Positions 7,755 through 15,731 of a DNA stretch of 64,000 nt are shown piece by piece. A program made the position numbers and the translations under genes. The notes below the pieces were generated by a model. It searched no databases. It was given only the letters and a program-made list of their open reading frames with translations, and was not told the origin of the DNA. The stretch is from VRUE01 sp963716735 (GTDB taxonomy: Bacteria; Actinomycetota; Thermoleophilia; Solirubrobacterales; 70-9). The stretch covers positions 1 through 64,000 of the forward strand of contig OY970321.1 in the NCBI GenBank assembly GCA_963716735.1. Reading direction: 5' to 3'. Position 1 is the first letter of the stretch; the number at the start of each line of letters is the position of its first letter.

Positions 7755-7881
7755 GAGGGAGGGATCGGGTGTCCCTCCCGCTTGCTGGGTTTTCGCCAGT
7801 TGCGTTTGAGGCTGTCCACCGGCGCTTGTGGGGCGAAAAGAGGACGCCGCTGTGCGGGAGGGACACCCGATCCCTCCCTCC
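7754..7881. repeat. 128-bp palindromic element with perfect 28-bp arms
   Basis: Bases 7754-7781 are the exact reverse complement of 7854-7881, a 28-bp perfect inverted repeat with a 72-base centre. A second nested stem joins TTTTCGCC (about 7790-7797) to GGCGAAAA (about 7832-7839). The element fills the gap between the convergent glnA and MMPL genes, so it may act as a bidirectional terminator. It is far longer and more perfect than the window's ordinary terminators and looks like a REP- or MITE-like repeat. Confidence 0.8.
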
Positions 7882-7902
7882 GGTTGCACTCAGCTGGTCG
7901 CT

Positions 7903-10425
7903 TTAGCGCTGAGCCGGTTCTGGGGCGGGGGAGCTGGGGGCTGCGGTGTCGGTCCCCTTCTTTGAAAGCTGAGAGGGCCACCAGAAGTTGTCGCCGGCCA
8001 TCAGGGCGAGGGCTGGGACCAGGATGCTGCGGACGAGGAAGGTGTCGAGGAGGACGCCGAAGGCGACGACGAAGCCGAGCTCGGTGAGGAAGGTGAGGGG
8101 GAGGACGGCGAGGACCGAGAAGGTGCCGGCGAGGACGATGCCGGCACTGGTGATGACCGCGCCGGTGACGGCGAGGGCGCGCAGGATGCCCTGGCGCGAG
8201 CCGTGCCGAATCGTTTCCTCCCGCGCACGGGAGATCAGGAAGATGTTGTAGTCGACCCCGAGCGCGACCAGGAAGATGAAGGCGAAGAGAGGCAGGGACG
8301 GGTCCGAGCCGGGGAAGCCGAAGACGACGTCGAAGACGAAGTAGCCGAACCCCAGGGCGGCGAGGAAGCTGAGGATCACGGTGCCGATCAGGATCAGCGG
8401 CGCGGTCACGGCGCGCAGCAGGCCGATCAGGATCAGCAGCACGACCAGCAGTACGATCGGCGGGATCACGATCGAGTCCCAGCCGGCGGCGTCGCGAACG
8501 TCGAATTCGACCGCGGTGGGCCCGCCGACCAGGGTGCTGGGGGCGACCTCGTGGGCCGCCTCTCGGATCGGTTCGACCAGGTCGAACGCCTCGGTCGAGT
8601 AGGGGCTGATTTCCAGCGTCGCCTGGATCAGCGTTCCCGGCGGCCCTTCGCTCACCGGGCCGGAGACCGCCTCGACGCCTTCCACTCCCGCCACGGCGCG
8701 TCGCACGGCCGGTACGTCGGCGCGCTCCGCGACGACGACATCGGTGAGGGCGGTGGCGCCGGAGGGGAAGCTCCTGTCGAGCAGGTGCTGGCCTTCGACC
8801 GATTCGACTTCGGTGCGGTAGCTGTCTTCGCTGGTCAGGTCGGTGGAGAAGAAGGCGAAGCCCGCGCAGAGGATCAGCAGGACGGCGACCGAGCCGGCCA
8901 TGATCCGCGTCGGCGAGGCGGCGACGCGGTCGCCAACCCGTTTCCAGAATCCATGCGTCGCGTCAGCGGCGTGCTCGAGGTTGTGGCGGCGCACCTCGTA
9001 GGGGGTGAAGACCGCCCGGTCCAGCGGTCCGACGATGGGCGAGGGGAGCCGCTTGCTGCTGCCGAACAGGCGCAGGATTCCGTTGCCGAACAGGCGCAGT
9101 ATCCAGGTGAGCAGGACGAGCGGCAGCAGGATCAGGACCAGCAGGGAGGCGAAGATGACTTTGAGCAAGGCCGTGACGCCCGAGCCCTCGACGATTCCTC
9201 TCCGTGCCCGATCTGAGACGTCGGCGACGCTTGGGCTCGTCTCCGGCGTGTGCGGGACGAAGGGCCAAAAGGCCCGGCGGCCGAAGATCGTCAGCAGGGC
9301 TGGAAGCAGGGTGAGCATCGAGAGGGCGGCACAGGCGATGCCGATCGCCGCGATTGGGCCGAGGCCCGAGGTGCCGTTGACCTTGGCGATGGTCAAGCAG
9401 AGCAGCGCCGCGATCACGGTGGCGGCCGAGGCGAAGATGGCCGGCCCGGCGGAGGCCAGTGCCGTGCGCATTGCCTCGTGCTTGTCGACGGTGTGGTGAA
9501 GCTCCTCGCGGTAGCGGGCGACGAGCAGCAGCGCGTAATCGGTGCCCGCGCCGAGCACGAGCACAGACATGATCGAGCTCGACTGTCCGTTGATCGTCAC
9601 CCCCAGCTCGGAGACCCCGTAGCCGATCGAGCGCGAGAGGATCTCGGCGAACACCACCGCCGCGAGCGGAATGAAGAAGAACATCGGCGAGCGGTAGATG
9701 ACGATCAGGAGGAAGATCACCAGGCTGAGCGCGGCCAGCAGCAGGGTGCCGTTGATGCCTTCGAAGACTTCGATCGCGTCGGCGGAGAAGCCGGCGCCGC
9801 CGGTGATCTTGACCTCGAGCCCACCGCCCGGGTCGGAGATTTCGTCGCGCCAGAACTTGACCGGGTCGACGATCAGATCGCCCTCGCCTTCGGGTTTGAG
9901 ATAGGCGGTGACGATCGCCGCCTTGCCGTCGGGCGAGCAGACCGGACCGACGAAGGGCGCGTAGCCGGCGGGTTGGCCGGGCACCGCCTCGGTTGGCGTA
10001 GCGCATCCCGGCGGCAGCGCCTTCTGCGGCGCGGCCGCTTCCTCCGAATCCGGTCTCTTACCGCCTGCCGCCGCCGTTTCGCCGTCGGGAACGACGCCGG
10101 GGAAGCGCTTGCCGGTCATCTCGCCGACGTCTTCGACGATCGTGCGTTGGTCGGCGGGGGTGAGGCCGGACTCGCGCCGGTAGACGATCACCGCGGGAGC
10201 GATTTCGCCGTCCTGCAGCGACTCGGTCGCGTTCAGCGCCTTCGTCGATTCAGCCGATCCAGGCAGGTAGGAGGTGGCCTCGTTGCTTTCGGCGTCTTCG
10301 AACTTGCCGGGCAGGTTGGCCGGGCCGGAGGCCACGAAGATGACCACGAACCAGACGGCAAAGACGATCCACTTTGCTCGGCGGCCTGCGGCGAAGGTGA
10401 AGATCGAACCGCGCACGGGCACCAT
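7903..10425 (-). CDS. MMPL/RND-family membrane transporter
   Basis: About 840 residues with the MMPL layout: one N-terminal transmembrane helix (IVFAVWFVVIFVASG), a large periplasmic-type loop, six helices including GAGTDYALLLVARYREEL, a second loop and six more helices including VALGVDYNIFLISRARE. The two GxxxDY motifs supply the proton-relay aspartates known in MmpL proteins. The family exports lipids or hydrophobic compounds; the cargo here is unknown. The start is ambiguous: ATG 10425 touches the GAAAGG site, while GTG 10416 has better spacing. It lies 4 bases after the YyaL-type gene and is surely co-transcribed with it. Confidence 0.92.
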   Translation of the reverse strand: MVPVRGSIFTFAAGRRAKWIVFAVWFVVIFVASGPANLPGKFEDAESNEATSYLPGSAESTKALNATESLQDGEIAPAVIVYRRESGLTPADQRTIVEDVGEMTGKRFPGVVPDGETAAAGGKRPDSEEAAAPQKALPPGCATPTEAVPGQPAGYAPFVGPVCSPDGKAAIVTAYLKPEGEGDLIVDPVKFWRDEISDPGGGLEVKITGGAGFSADAIEVFEGINGTLLLAALSLVIFLLIVIYRSPMFFFIPLAAVVFAEILSRSIGYGVSELGVTINGQSSSIMSVLVLGAGTDYALLLVARYREELHHTVDKHEAMRTALASAGPAIFASAATVIAALLCLTIAKVNGTSGLGPIAAIGIACAALSMLTLLPALLTIFGRRAFWPFVPHTPETSPSVADVSDRARRGIVEGSGVTALLKVIFASLLVLILLPLVLLTWILRLFGNGILRLFGSSKRLPSPIVGPLDRAVFTPYEVRRHNLEHAADATHGFWKRVGDRVAASPTRIMAGSVAVLLILCAGFAFFSTDLTSEDSYRTEVESVEGQHLLDRSFPSGATALTDVVVAERADVPAVRRAVAGVEGVEAVSGPVSEGPPGTLIQATLEISPYSTEAFDLVEPIREAAHEVAPSTLVGGPTAVEFDVRDAAGWDSIVIPPIVLLVVLLILIGLLRAVTAPLILIGTVILSFLAALGFGYFVFDVVFGFPGSDPSLPLFAFIFLVALGVDYNIFLISRAREETIRHGSRQGILRALAVTGAVITSAGIVLAGTFSVLAVLPLTFLTELGFVVAFGVLLDTFLVRSILVPALALMAGDNFWWPSQLSKKGTDTAAPSSPAPEPAQR

Positions 10426-10429
10426 CCTT

Positions 10430-12397
10430 TCAGAGCAGGTCGGCCAGATGTTTCGGAGTGGTCACCGGTACCCGGCAGCTGAAGCTTTCGCACACGTAGG
10501 CCGCCGCGCCCCCATCGACCTCGGTGCGGTCGGCGAGCAGGGGAGGGGTGTCGCTACCGGCCGGCCCGCCGGCGAGGACCAGGTGGGGGCGGTAGCGGGA
10601 GCGGACGACCGCGGACAGCTCGGCCAGGTCGTCGCCGATCAGGGCCACCTCCACGGTTGGCGCAAGCTGGAAATCGAGCGCGCGCAGGAGGTGGGCGAAT
10701 GCGTCGGGTCGGCGCGGCGCGGCCTTGGCGAAGAGGCGCAGGACTCCTTCGGCCTGCTCGCCGTAGGAGCGCTCGCCGGTAAGCGCCTCGAGCCGCAACA
10801 GGCCCAGGGCGGCGGCGGAGTTGCCGGAGGGGATCGGGTGATCGCCGATCTCCTTGCGGCGCGCGATCAGCTCCTCGTGGTCGCCGGAGGTCGAGTAGAA
10901 GCCACCCCGCTCGGGGTCGCCGAAGCGGGCGATCGTCGTCTCGGCGAGTGCCTTCGCCTGCTCGAACCAGCGTTGCTCGAAGGTCGCCTCGTAGAGCGTC
11001 AGCAGCGCCTCCAGCAGGAAGGCGTGGTCCTCGAGGTAAGCGTTGAGCCGACCTTCGCCGTCCTTGTAAGTGCGCAGCAGGCGCCCTTCGGCGTCGCGCA
11101 GGTCGCGCAGGACGAACTCGGCGCAACCACGCGCCGCATCGATGTAGTCCTCGCGACCGATCGCCGCGCCCGCCTCGGCAAGGACGCCGATCATCAGCGC
11201 GTTCCAGGAGGCGAGGCGCTTGTCGTCTAACCCCGGGTGGACCCGCCCCGCCCGCGCCTCATACAGCGCCCGCCGTGCCGCGGCGAGCCCGTCGGGTTCG
11301 GGCGCCGCCGCGCCGGCGGTCAGGTGGAGGATGTTGCGGCCCTCGAAGTTGCCCGACTCGCTGACGCCGTAGAAGGCGGCGACCGAGTCGGCTGCCTCGC
11401 CAAGCACGGCCCTGATCTCCTCTTCCGTCCAGACGTAGAAGCGACCCTCCTCGCCCTCGGAGTCGGCGTCGAGCGCGGAGTAGAAGCCACCCTCGGGGCC
11501 GCGCATCTCGCGCAGTGCCCAGTCGAGCGTCTCTTCGCAGATCCGCCGGTAGCGCTCGTGGCCGAGGGCCTGCCAGCCATGCAGGTAGGCGCGGGCCAGC
11601 TGCGCGTTGTCGTAGAGCATCTTCTCGAAGTGGGGGACGAGCCAGTTCGCGTCGACCGAGTAGCGGGCGAAGCCGCCGCCGACCTGGTCGTAGATTCCGC
11701 CGGCCATCATCGCGTCGAGGGTGCGCTCCACCGGTGCCCTCACACCGCGGGCCAGCAGGAGCTCGAGCGCCGAGGCCGGGGGGAACTTCGGGGCCCCGCC
11801 GAAGCCGCCGCGCTCCATGTCGACCGCCCCTTCCAGCGTCGTGACCGCCGCCGCGAGCAGCTCCGCACCGGGCGCCTCGCCGGAGGGCTCGATCGAGCCG
11901 ATCGCACCAAGCTGCGCTCGCACCTCCGGCGCCCGCTCGCGCAGCTCGTCGCGGCGGTTCTCGAAGGCGTCCACGACCGCTTCCATCACCATGCGAAAGC
12001 TGGGCATTCCGCGACTCTCGTCCGGCGGGAAGTAGGTGCCGCCGTAGAAGGGCACGCCATCGGGGTCGCAGAACACCGTCATCGGCCAGCCCCCGTGGCC
12101 GCTGATCGACTGCACCGCCTCCATGTAGATGGCGTCGACGTCCGGTCGCTCCTCGCGGTCGACCTTGACGCTGACGAAGTGCGCGTTCATGTAGTCGGCG
12201 GTCGCTGCGTCCTCGAAGGACTCGCGCTCCATCACGTGGCACCAGTGGCAGGCCGAGTAGCCGACCGAGAGCAGGATCGGACGGTCTAGTTCGCGCGCCC
12301 GTGCCAGCGCCCCCTCGCCCCACGGGTACCAGTCGACCGGGTTGTCGCGATGCTGGAGCAGATACGGGCTGGTCTCCCGAGCCAAGCGGTTGGCCAT
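10430..12397 (-). CDS. Thioredoxin-domain protein of the YyaL/SSP411 (DUF255) family
   Basis: 655 residues. The N-terminal thioredoxin-like domain (about residues 1-165) starts NRLARETSPYLLQHRDNPV and holds the redox motif SACHWCHVM, then VDREERPDVDAIYM and GGWPMTVFCDPDG. The remainder is an (alpha/alpha)6-barrel of the glycan-epimerase-like kind (GGGFARYSVDANWLVPHFEK, LYDNAQL). The length matches the family. The physiological role is not established in bacteria. The gene is upstream of, and nearly touching, an MMPL transporter gene, suggesting co-expression but not an obvious shared function. Confidence 0.92.
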   Translation of the reverse strand: MANRLARETSPYLLQHRDNPVDWYPWGEGALARARELDRPILLSVGYSACHWCHVMERESFEDAATADYMNAHFVSVKVDREERPDVDAIYMEAVQSISGHGGWPMTVFCDPDGVPFYGGTYFPPDESRGMPSFRMVMEAVVDAFENRRDELRERAPEVRAQLGAIGSIEPSGEAPGAELLAAAVTTLEGAVDMERGGFGGAPKFPPASALELLLARGVRAPVERTLDAMMAGGIYDQVGGGFARYSVDANWLVPHFEKMLYDNAQLARAYLHGWQALGHERYRRICEETLDWALREMRGPEGGFYSALDADSEGEEGRFYVWTEEEIRAVLGEAADSVAAFYGVSESGNFEGRNILHLTAGAAAPEPDGLAAARRALYEARAGRVHPGLDDKRLASWNALMIGVLAEAGAAIGREDYIDAARGCAEFVLRDLRDAEGRLLRTYKDGEGRLNAYLEDHAFLLEALLTLYEATFEQRWFEQAKALAETTIARFGDPERGGFYSTSGDHEELIARRKEIGDHPIPSGNSAAALGLLRLEALTGERSYGEQAEGVLRLFAKAAPRRPDAFAHLLRALDFQLAPTVEVALIGDDLAELSAVVRSRYRPHLVLAGGPAGSDTPPLLADRTEVDGGAAAYVCESFSCRVPVTTPKHLADLL

Positions 12398-12525
12398 GCA
12401 CTCACACTACCCGCGGGAGAGGGAGGCCAACTATTGGGTGGTGGAGGTCGCCGAAACTAGGTCGCAGTCCCCGGTATTGGCTCGTTTTTAGGAAATCGAC
12501 AGCGCGATATATCTACCTTCCCCGA

Positions 12526-13944
12526 GTGGCCAACGAACGACTCCCCGCTCAAAGCGAGCCGGCTATCGAAGCCGTGCTGAGCAAGCTCGAGGAAGAGGAC
12601 CGCGCCGTGGTGCTGGCGGCGCTGGAGCGAGCCGAGCGAACCGAGGCCGAGCTCCGCTACCTGGCCGACCACGACTCGCTCACCGGGCTGCTCGACCGCC
12701 GTCGTTTCCGCGCCGAACTCGACCAGTACGTCTCCTTCAGTGCCCGCTACGGCGGTCGCGGCGCGGTGATGATCGTCGACATCGACGGTCTCAAGGGAAT
12801 CAACGACTCGCTCGGCCACCACGCCGGCGACAACCTGATCCGCCAGGTGGCCGGGGTGATGCGGGAACGGGTGCGCGCCACCGACATCGTCGCCCGTCTC
12901 TCCGGCGACGAGTTCGCGATCCTGATGCCGCAGACCGAAGTCGAGGGGGCGATGCAGTTGGGTGAGGATCTGCGCGCCCAGGTTGCCGACAGCGTCCAGC
13001 CCACCTCCGATTCCGAGCCGGCGACGATCAGCGTCGGCATAACCATGTTCGGCGGTGGCGAGAAGGCAACCGGCTCCGAAGCGGTGCTGGTCGCCGCCGA
13101 TCAGGCGATGTACCGGGCAAAGGAAGGGGGGCGCAACCAGATTGCCCTCTTCCGCGACCCGAACGAGCCCCAGCGCGACCCCGAGCGCCGCCAGACGACC
13201 GCCGCGAGGATCCGCGACGCGCTCACCGATGACCGCCTCAGCCTTCATACCCAACCGATCCGCAGCCTCGCCTCCGGAGGGATCGAGCGCTACGAGTTGC
13301 TCCTGCGGATGACGAGCGAACAGGGGGAGCTGCTGCCTGCCGCCTCGTTCATCGAGGCGGCGGAGCGCGCCGGCATGGTCCAGGAGCTGGACCGCTGGGT
13401 CGTCGGGCAGGCGCTGGAGCTGCTCGCCGAGCGGGAGCGGCAGGGAGCGCCGCTGTCGCTGCACATCAATCTCTCCGGTGCCTCGCTGACGGACATCTCG
13501 GTGCTCGAGTTCATCGAACGGCGCCTCGACGAAGGCGACGCCGATCCCGCCCGCTGCACTTTCGAGATCACCGAGTCGGCGAACGTCTATGACTTCGAGG
13601 CGGCCTCCGGCTTTGCCGACCGGCTGACCGAGTTCGGCTGCCAGGTGGCGATCGACGACTACGGCGCCGGCTTCAGTCCCTTCCACTACCTGAAGACGAT
13701 TCCCTTCGATCTGATCAAGATCGACGGAGCCTTCGTCCGCGACATGCCGAACAGCGATGCCGACCAGCTCACCGTGCAGGCGATCGTCCAGATCGCCCGC
13801 GGCCTCGGCAAGGCGACGATCGCCGAGTACGTCCAGGACGATCAGACGGCCGAGATGCTGCGTGGGTACGGCGTCGACATGGCCCAGGGCTTCCACCTCG
13901 GGCGGCCGATGGGCCTCGACGAGGCCTTCGCCCAGACCGCCTAG
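12526..13944 (+). CDS. GGDEF-EAL protein (c-di-GMP synthase/phosphodiesterase)
   Basis: Start chosen at GTG 12526 (472 residues), because the frame further upstream runs antisense through the neighbouring gene's N-terminus. A short helical segment (about residues 12-45, acidic, coiled-coil-like) leads into a GGDEF domain with ADHDSLTGLLDRRRF and the active-site loop SGDEF near residue 125. The EAL domain follows (about 230-465), with ELL in place of EAL (YELLLRM), then NLSGASLTD, FEITES, IDDYGAGFSPFHYL and IKIDGAFV. Both domains keep metal-binding residues, so either activity is possible. No transmembrane or classical sensor domain is visible, so it is cytosolic. Confidence 0.9.
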   Translation: MANERLPAQSEPAIEAVLSKLEEEDRAVVLAALERAERTEAELRYLADHDSLTGLLDRRRFRAELDQYVSFSARYGGRGAVMIVDIDGLKGINDSLGHHAGDNLIRQVAGVMRERVRATDIVARLSGDEFAILMPQTEVEGAMQLGEDLRAQVADSVQPTSDSEPATISVGITMFGGGEKATGSEAVLVAADQAMYRAKEGGRNQIALFRDPNEPQRDPERRQTTAARIRDALTDDRLSLHTQPIRSLASGGIERYELLLRMTSEQGELLPAASFIEAAERAGMVQELDRWVVGQALELLAERERQGAPLSLHINLSGASLTDISVLEFIERRLDEGDADPARCTFEITESANVYDFEAASGFADRLTEFGCQVAIDDYGAGFSPFHYLKTIPFDLIKIDGAFVRDMPNSDADQLTVQAIVQIARGLGKATIAEYVQDDQTAEMLRGYGVDMAQGFHLGRPMGLDEAFAQTA

Positions 13945-13974
13945 ACGGCCGACCCTGCCCCAACGGGGTAGACG

Positions 13975-14114
13975 GGATGGCGGGTGCGCCTCTGCGTGAA
14001 TTGATACCCCAGCGCTACGCGCTGGGGTGAATCTGGTGCGCGGCTACGCCGCGCAGAAGCCGGATTGCATTTCCGCCGCTTCGCGACATTCCCGCAGAGG
14101 CGCACCCGCCATCC
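13975..14114. repeat. 140-bp element with perfect 22-bp terminal inverted repeats
   Basis: Bases 13975-13996 are the exact reverse complement of 14093-14114. Inside are two further hairpins, each with loop TAC: a 10-bp stem (ACCCCAGCGC-TAC-GCGCTGGGGT, about 14006-14028) and a 7-bp stem (GCGCGGC-TAC-GCCGCGC, about 14038-14054). The inner part, GAATTGA to CGGATTGCA, recurs in inverted orientation beyond the IS110 element. This is a REP/MITE-like non-coding repeat. It lies just after the GGDEF-EAL gene. Confidence 0.8.
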
Positions 14115-14280
14115 GTCAAGTCACCCGAGCTTCGATCCTCCCGTGGAGTGCCTGCTCGGCTTCAGGTCTCATCAGCTTAAGAGCCATGGATCGCCTGCGG
14201 AACTTGAGCCGTGCCGGCGTTCGCGTAGCGAGGAAGGCTGGCCGTCCTGCAGGCGAATGTCGCGAAGCGGCGGAAATGCA
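14066..14280. repeat. 26-bp inverted repeat pair next to IS110
   Basis: Bases 14066-14091 are the exact reverse complement of 14255-14280, 163 bases apart. The left arm overlaps the inside edge of the neighbouring 140-bp element. The stretch between (14115-14254) has no convincing gene. With 13975-14114 it makes up most of the 391-base gene-free region 13945-14335. Confidence 0.75.
14228..14258 (+). repeat. 31-bp repeat arm flanking IS110, left copy
   Basis: This 31-base segment matches the reverse complement of 15678-15708 at 29 of 31 positions. The two copies bracket the IS110 transposase in inverted orientation, which suggests the insertion sits among copies of one repeat family. Confidence 0.7.
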
Positions 14281-14335
14281 TTGCTCCTATGTCAAGTGCA
14301 CCTCTGAGAGACGACGGATTTGCCGGATCTACCTC

Positions 14336-15373
14336 TCAAGATGAAGAGGGAGAGGGGTCGAGCAGCAACCGATGAAAGCGCCTGGCGAGATGGCGTTTGA
14401 GGCAGCGCATGGCCTCGCGGTTGCTCTTGCCCTCGGCCCGCTTGCGGGCAAGGTAGGTGCGGGTCTCGGGGTCAAGCCGCGATCGGGTGAGCGCAATCAC
14501 GTGCAGGGCATGGTTGAGCTGGCGATCGCCACCGCGATGCAGACGATGGCGCTGGGTCCTGCCTGAGGAGGCCGGGATCGGCGCAACACCTGCCATGCGA
14601 GCGAACTGGGCATCGGAGGCGAAGCGCTCGGCGCCTGCGGTGTGGCCGATCAGGATTGCAGCGCTTAGCGGCCCGCAGCCGGTCTCCTGCAGCAGGGCGG
14701 GCCGGTGGGCTCTGATGAGCTCTGCGATCTCCGCTTCCAGGCGCTTTGCCTCTTGGGCCAATACCGAGACTCGCTCCACCAGCTCGCGCGCCACTCTTGC
14801 CCTGACGGACTCGATTCCTTCCAGGCGCTCTGAGACGGCCCGCAGGCGCCCCGCTCGGTCCAGCGAGCCGGTTGGCAGCTCGGCCTCGAGCTCCGGACAG
14901 AGGTCGACGAGGTGCCAGCGCAGCCGGTTTTGCGCCCTGGTGCGCTCTGCGATCAGGTTTGAGCGGTGATCTGCCAGTAGGCGGATCTCCATCGCGCGCT
15001 CATCGAGGAAGGCAGCGGGGAAGCGCTCGGGGCCTTCGCGCACCACCACCCGGGCGACCGCCAGGGCGTCGATCCGATCTGACTTACCCACCGGTCGCTC
15101 TTCACGGCGAGAGGAGCCCGTAAGGCGCGGGGAGACCCGCACCACCCGCTCCCCGGCGCCCAGCAGCGCTCCCTCGAGGCGCCGAGAGACATGCCGGCAG
15201 TCCTCCAGTGCCCAGATGCGCTCTTCTCCTAACTCCCGCGCCCAGCGCAGGGCCCGCCGGTGCCCTGCCTCCTCGGCTTTGATCTCGAGCTCGCCAAGGA
15301 GCTCTCCACTTCCCGCTCTCACCGCCACCAGCGTGTGGTTGCGCTTGTGAATATCCGCCCCGATCACGATCAT
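14336..15373 (-). CDS. IS110-family transposase
   Basis: 345 residues from ATG 15373 (MIVIGADIHKRNHTLVAV). The N-terminal RuvC-like DEDD domain shows GADIHK, WALEDCRHV and KSDRIDALAVARV with the expected acidic residues. The C-terminal Tnp_20 domain shows LLQETGCGPLSAAILIG, RMAGVAPIPASSG with the candidate catalytic serine, and RGGDRQLNHALHVIA. The gene looks intact and full length, so the element may be active. An in-frame extension upstream of 15373 lacks support. Family members use a bridge RNA encoded next to the gene to choose donor and target DNA. Confidence 0.93.
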   Translation of the reverse strand: MIVIGADIHKRNHTLVAVRAGSGELLGELEIKAEEAGHRRALRWARELGEERIWALEDCRHVSRRLEGALLGAGERVVRVSPRLTGSSRREERPVGKSDRIDALAVARVVVREGPERFPAAFLDERAMEIRLLADHRSNLIAERTRAQNRLRWHLVDLCPELEAELPTGSLDRAGRLRAVSERLEGIESVRARVARELVERVSVLAQEAKRLEAEIAELIRAHRPALLQETGCGPLSAAILIGHTAGAERFASDAQFARMAGVAPIPASSGRTQRHRLHRGGDRQLNHALHVIALTRSRLDPETRTYLARKRAEGKSNREAMRCLKRHLARRFHRLLLDPSPSSS

Positions 15374-15604
15374 CTGTGCCGTCCCTTCATTTCGTTGCCG
15401 TTGAAGCGGACCTCCGGGGGACAAATTTCAGTGGGGGCGTCGCCACGCTCCTATCAGGTCACTCCGGAGCTCCTCGGGCGGTGGCGGGCGACACAATGCA
15501 TGGAGGCCAGGCCCACGGGTCGGCGATCCGATGAGGAGTCAGCCCGCCACCACCGAGGAACCAATCGCTCCGGCCGGACGACACCGCCGGTGGGCGGAGG
15601 GTGA
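15374..15604 (-). ncRNA. Candidate IS110 bridge-RNA region
   Basis: A gene-free stretch lies immediately upstream of the transposase start on its coding strand, where IS110-group elements encode their structured bridge RNA. It is G+C-rich with several self-complementary stretches (for example CCCACCGGCGGTG, about 15584-15596 on the plus strand). I could not fold it reliably or identify target- and donor-binding loops, so this is a positional inference. With the hairpin doublet beyond it, it fills the 358-base gap 15374-15731. Confidence 0.35.
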
Positions 15605-15614
15605 CACTGAAATC

Positions 15615-15708
15615 CGATATCGCGCGGCCGCAGGCCGCGCTCCTCATCCACCCCACGCGCTCTGCGCGTGGGGTTCAATTCGACTGCAGGACGGCCAGTC
15701 TTCCTCGC
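15615..15708 (-). repeat. Hairpin-doublet repeat, inverted copy beyond IS110
   Basis: On the plus strand GCGCGGCC-GCA-GGCCGCGC (about 15622-15640) is followed by CCCCACGCGC-TCT-GCGCGTGGGG (about 15652-15674). Read on the minus strand, order, spacing and flanks (GAATTGA...ACCCC, GGGGTGGATGAGGAGCGCGGC, CGGATTTCA) match the inner part of the 140-bp element at 13975-14114. Stem bases differ between copies but pairing is kept. Confidence 0.75.
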
Positions 15709-15731
15709 CGGGGGATTGTGAAATCAGCTGA

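Larger units (their letters stand above)
14285..15613 (-). mobile_element. IS110-family insertion sequence (ends approximate)
   Basis: An IS110-type transposase gene with flanking non-coding DNA. The element ends cannot be fixed by eye because IS110 elements lack strong terminal repeats. The outer limits given are the last position before the left repeat block and a 9-base ATTTCAGTG/CACTGAAAT pair (15425-15433 and 15605-15613) on the transposase 5' side. Both flanks carry hairpin repeats, consistent with the known preference of several IS110 members (for example IS621 and ISPpu9) for REP sequences. Confidence 0.6.

Noticed and set aside
8203..10482. Long plus-strand frames opposite the MMPL gene
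   Set aside because: Translations are rich in Gln/Asp/Arg repeats mirroring hydrophobic codons of the transporter; no start-site or domain support.
12301..12525. Upstream in-frame start of the GGDEF-EAL gene
   Set aside because: The extra 75 codons lie antisense to the YyaL-type gene and its promoter, and the peptide is low-complexity. GTG 12526 is the more natural start.
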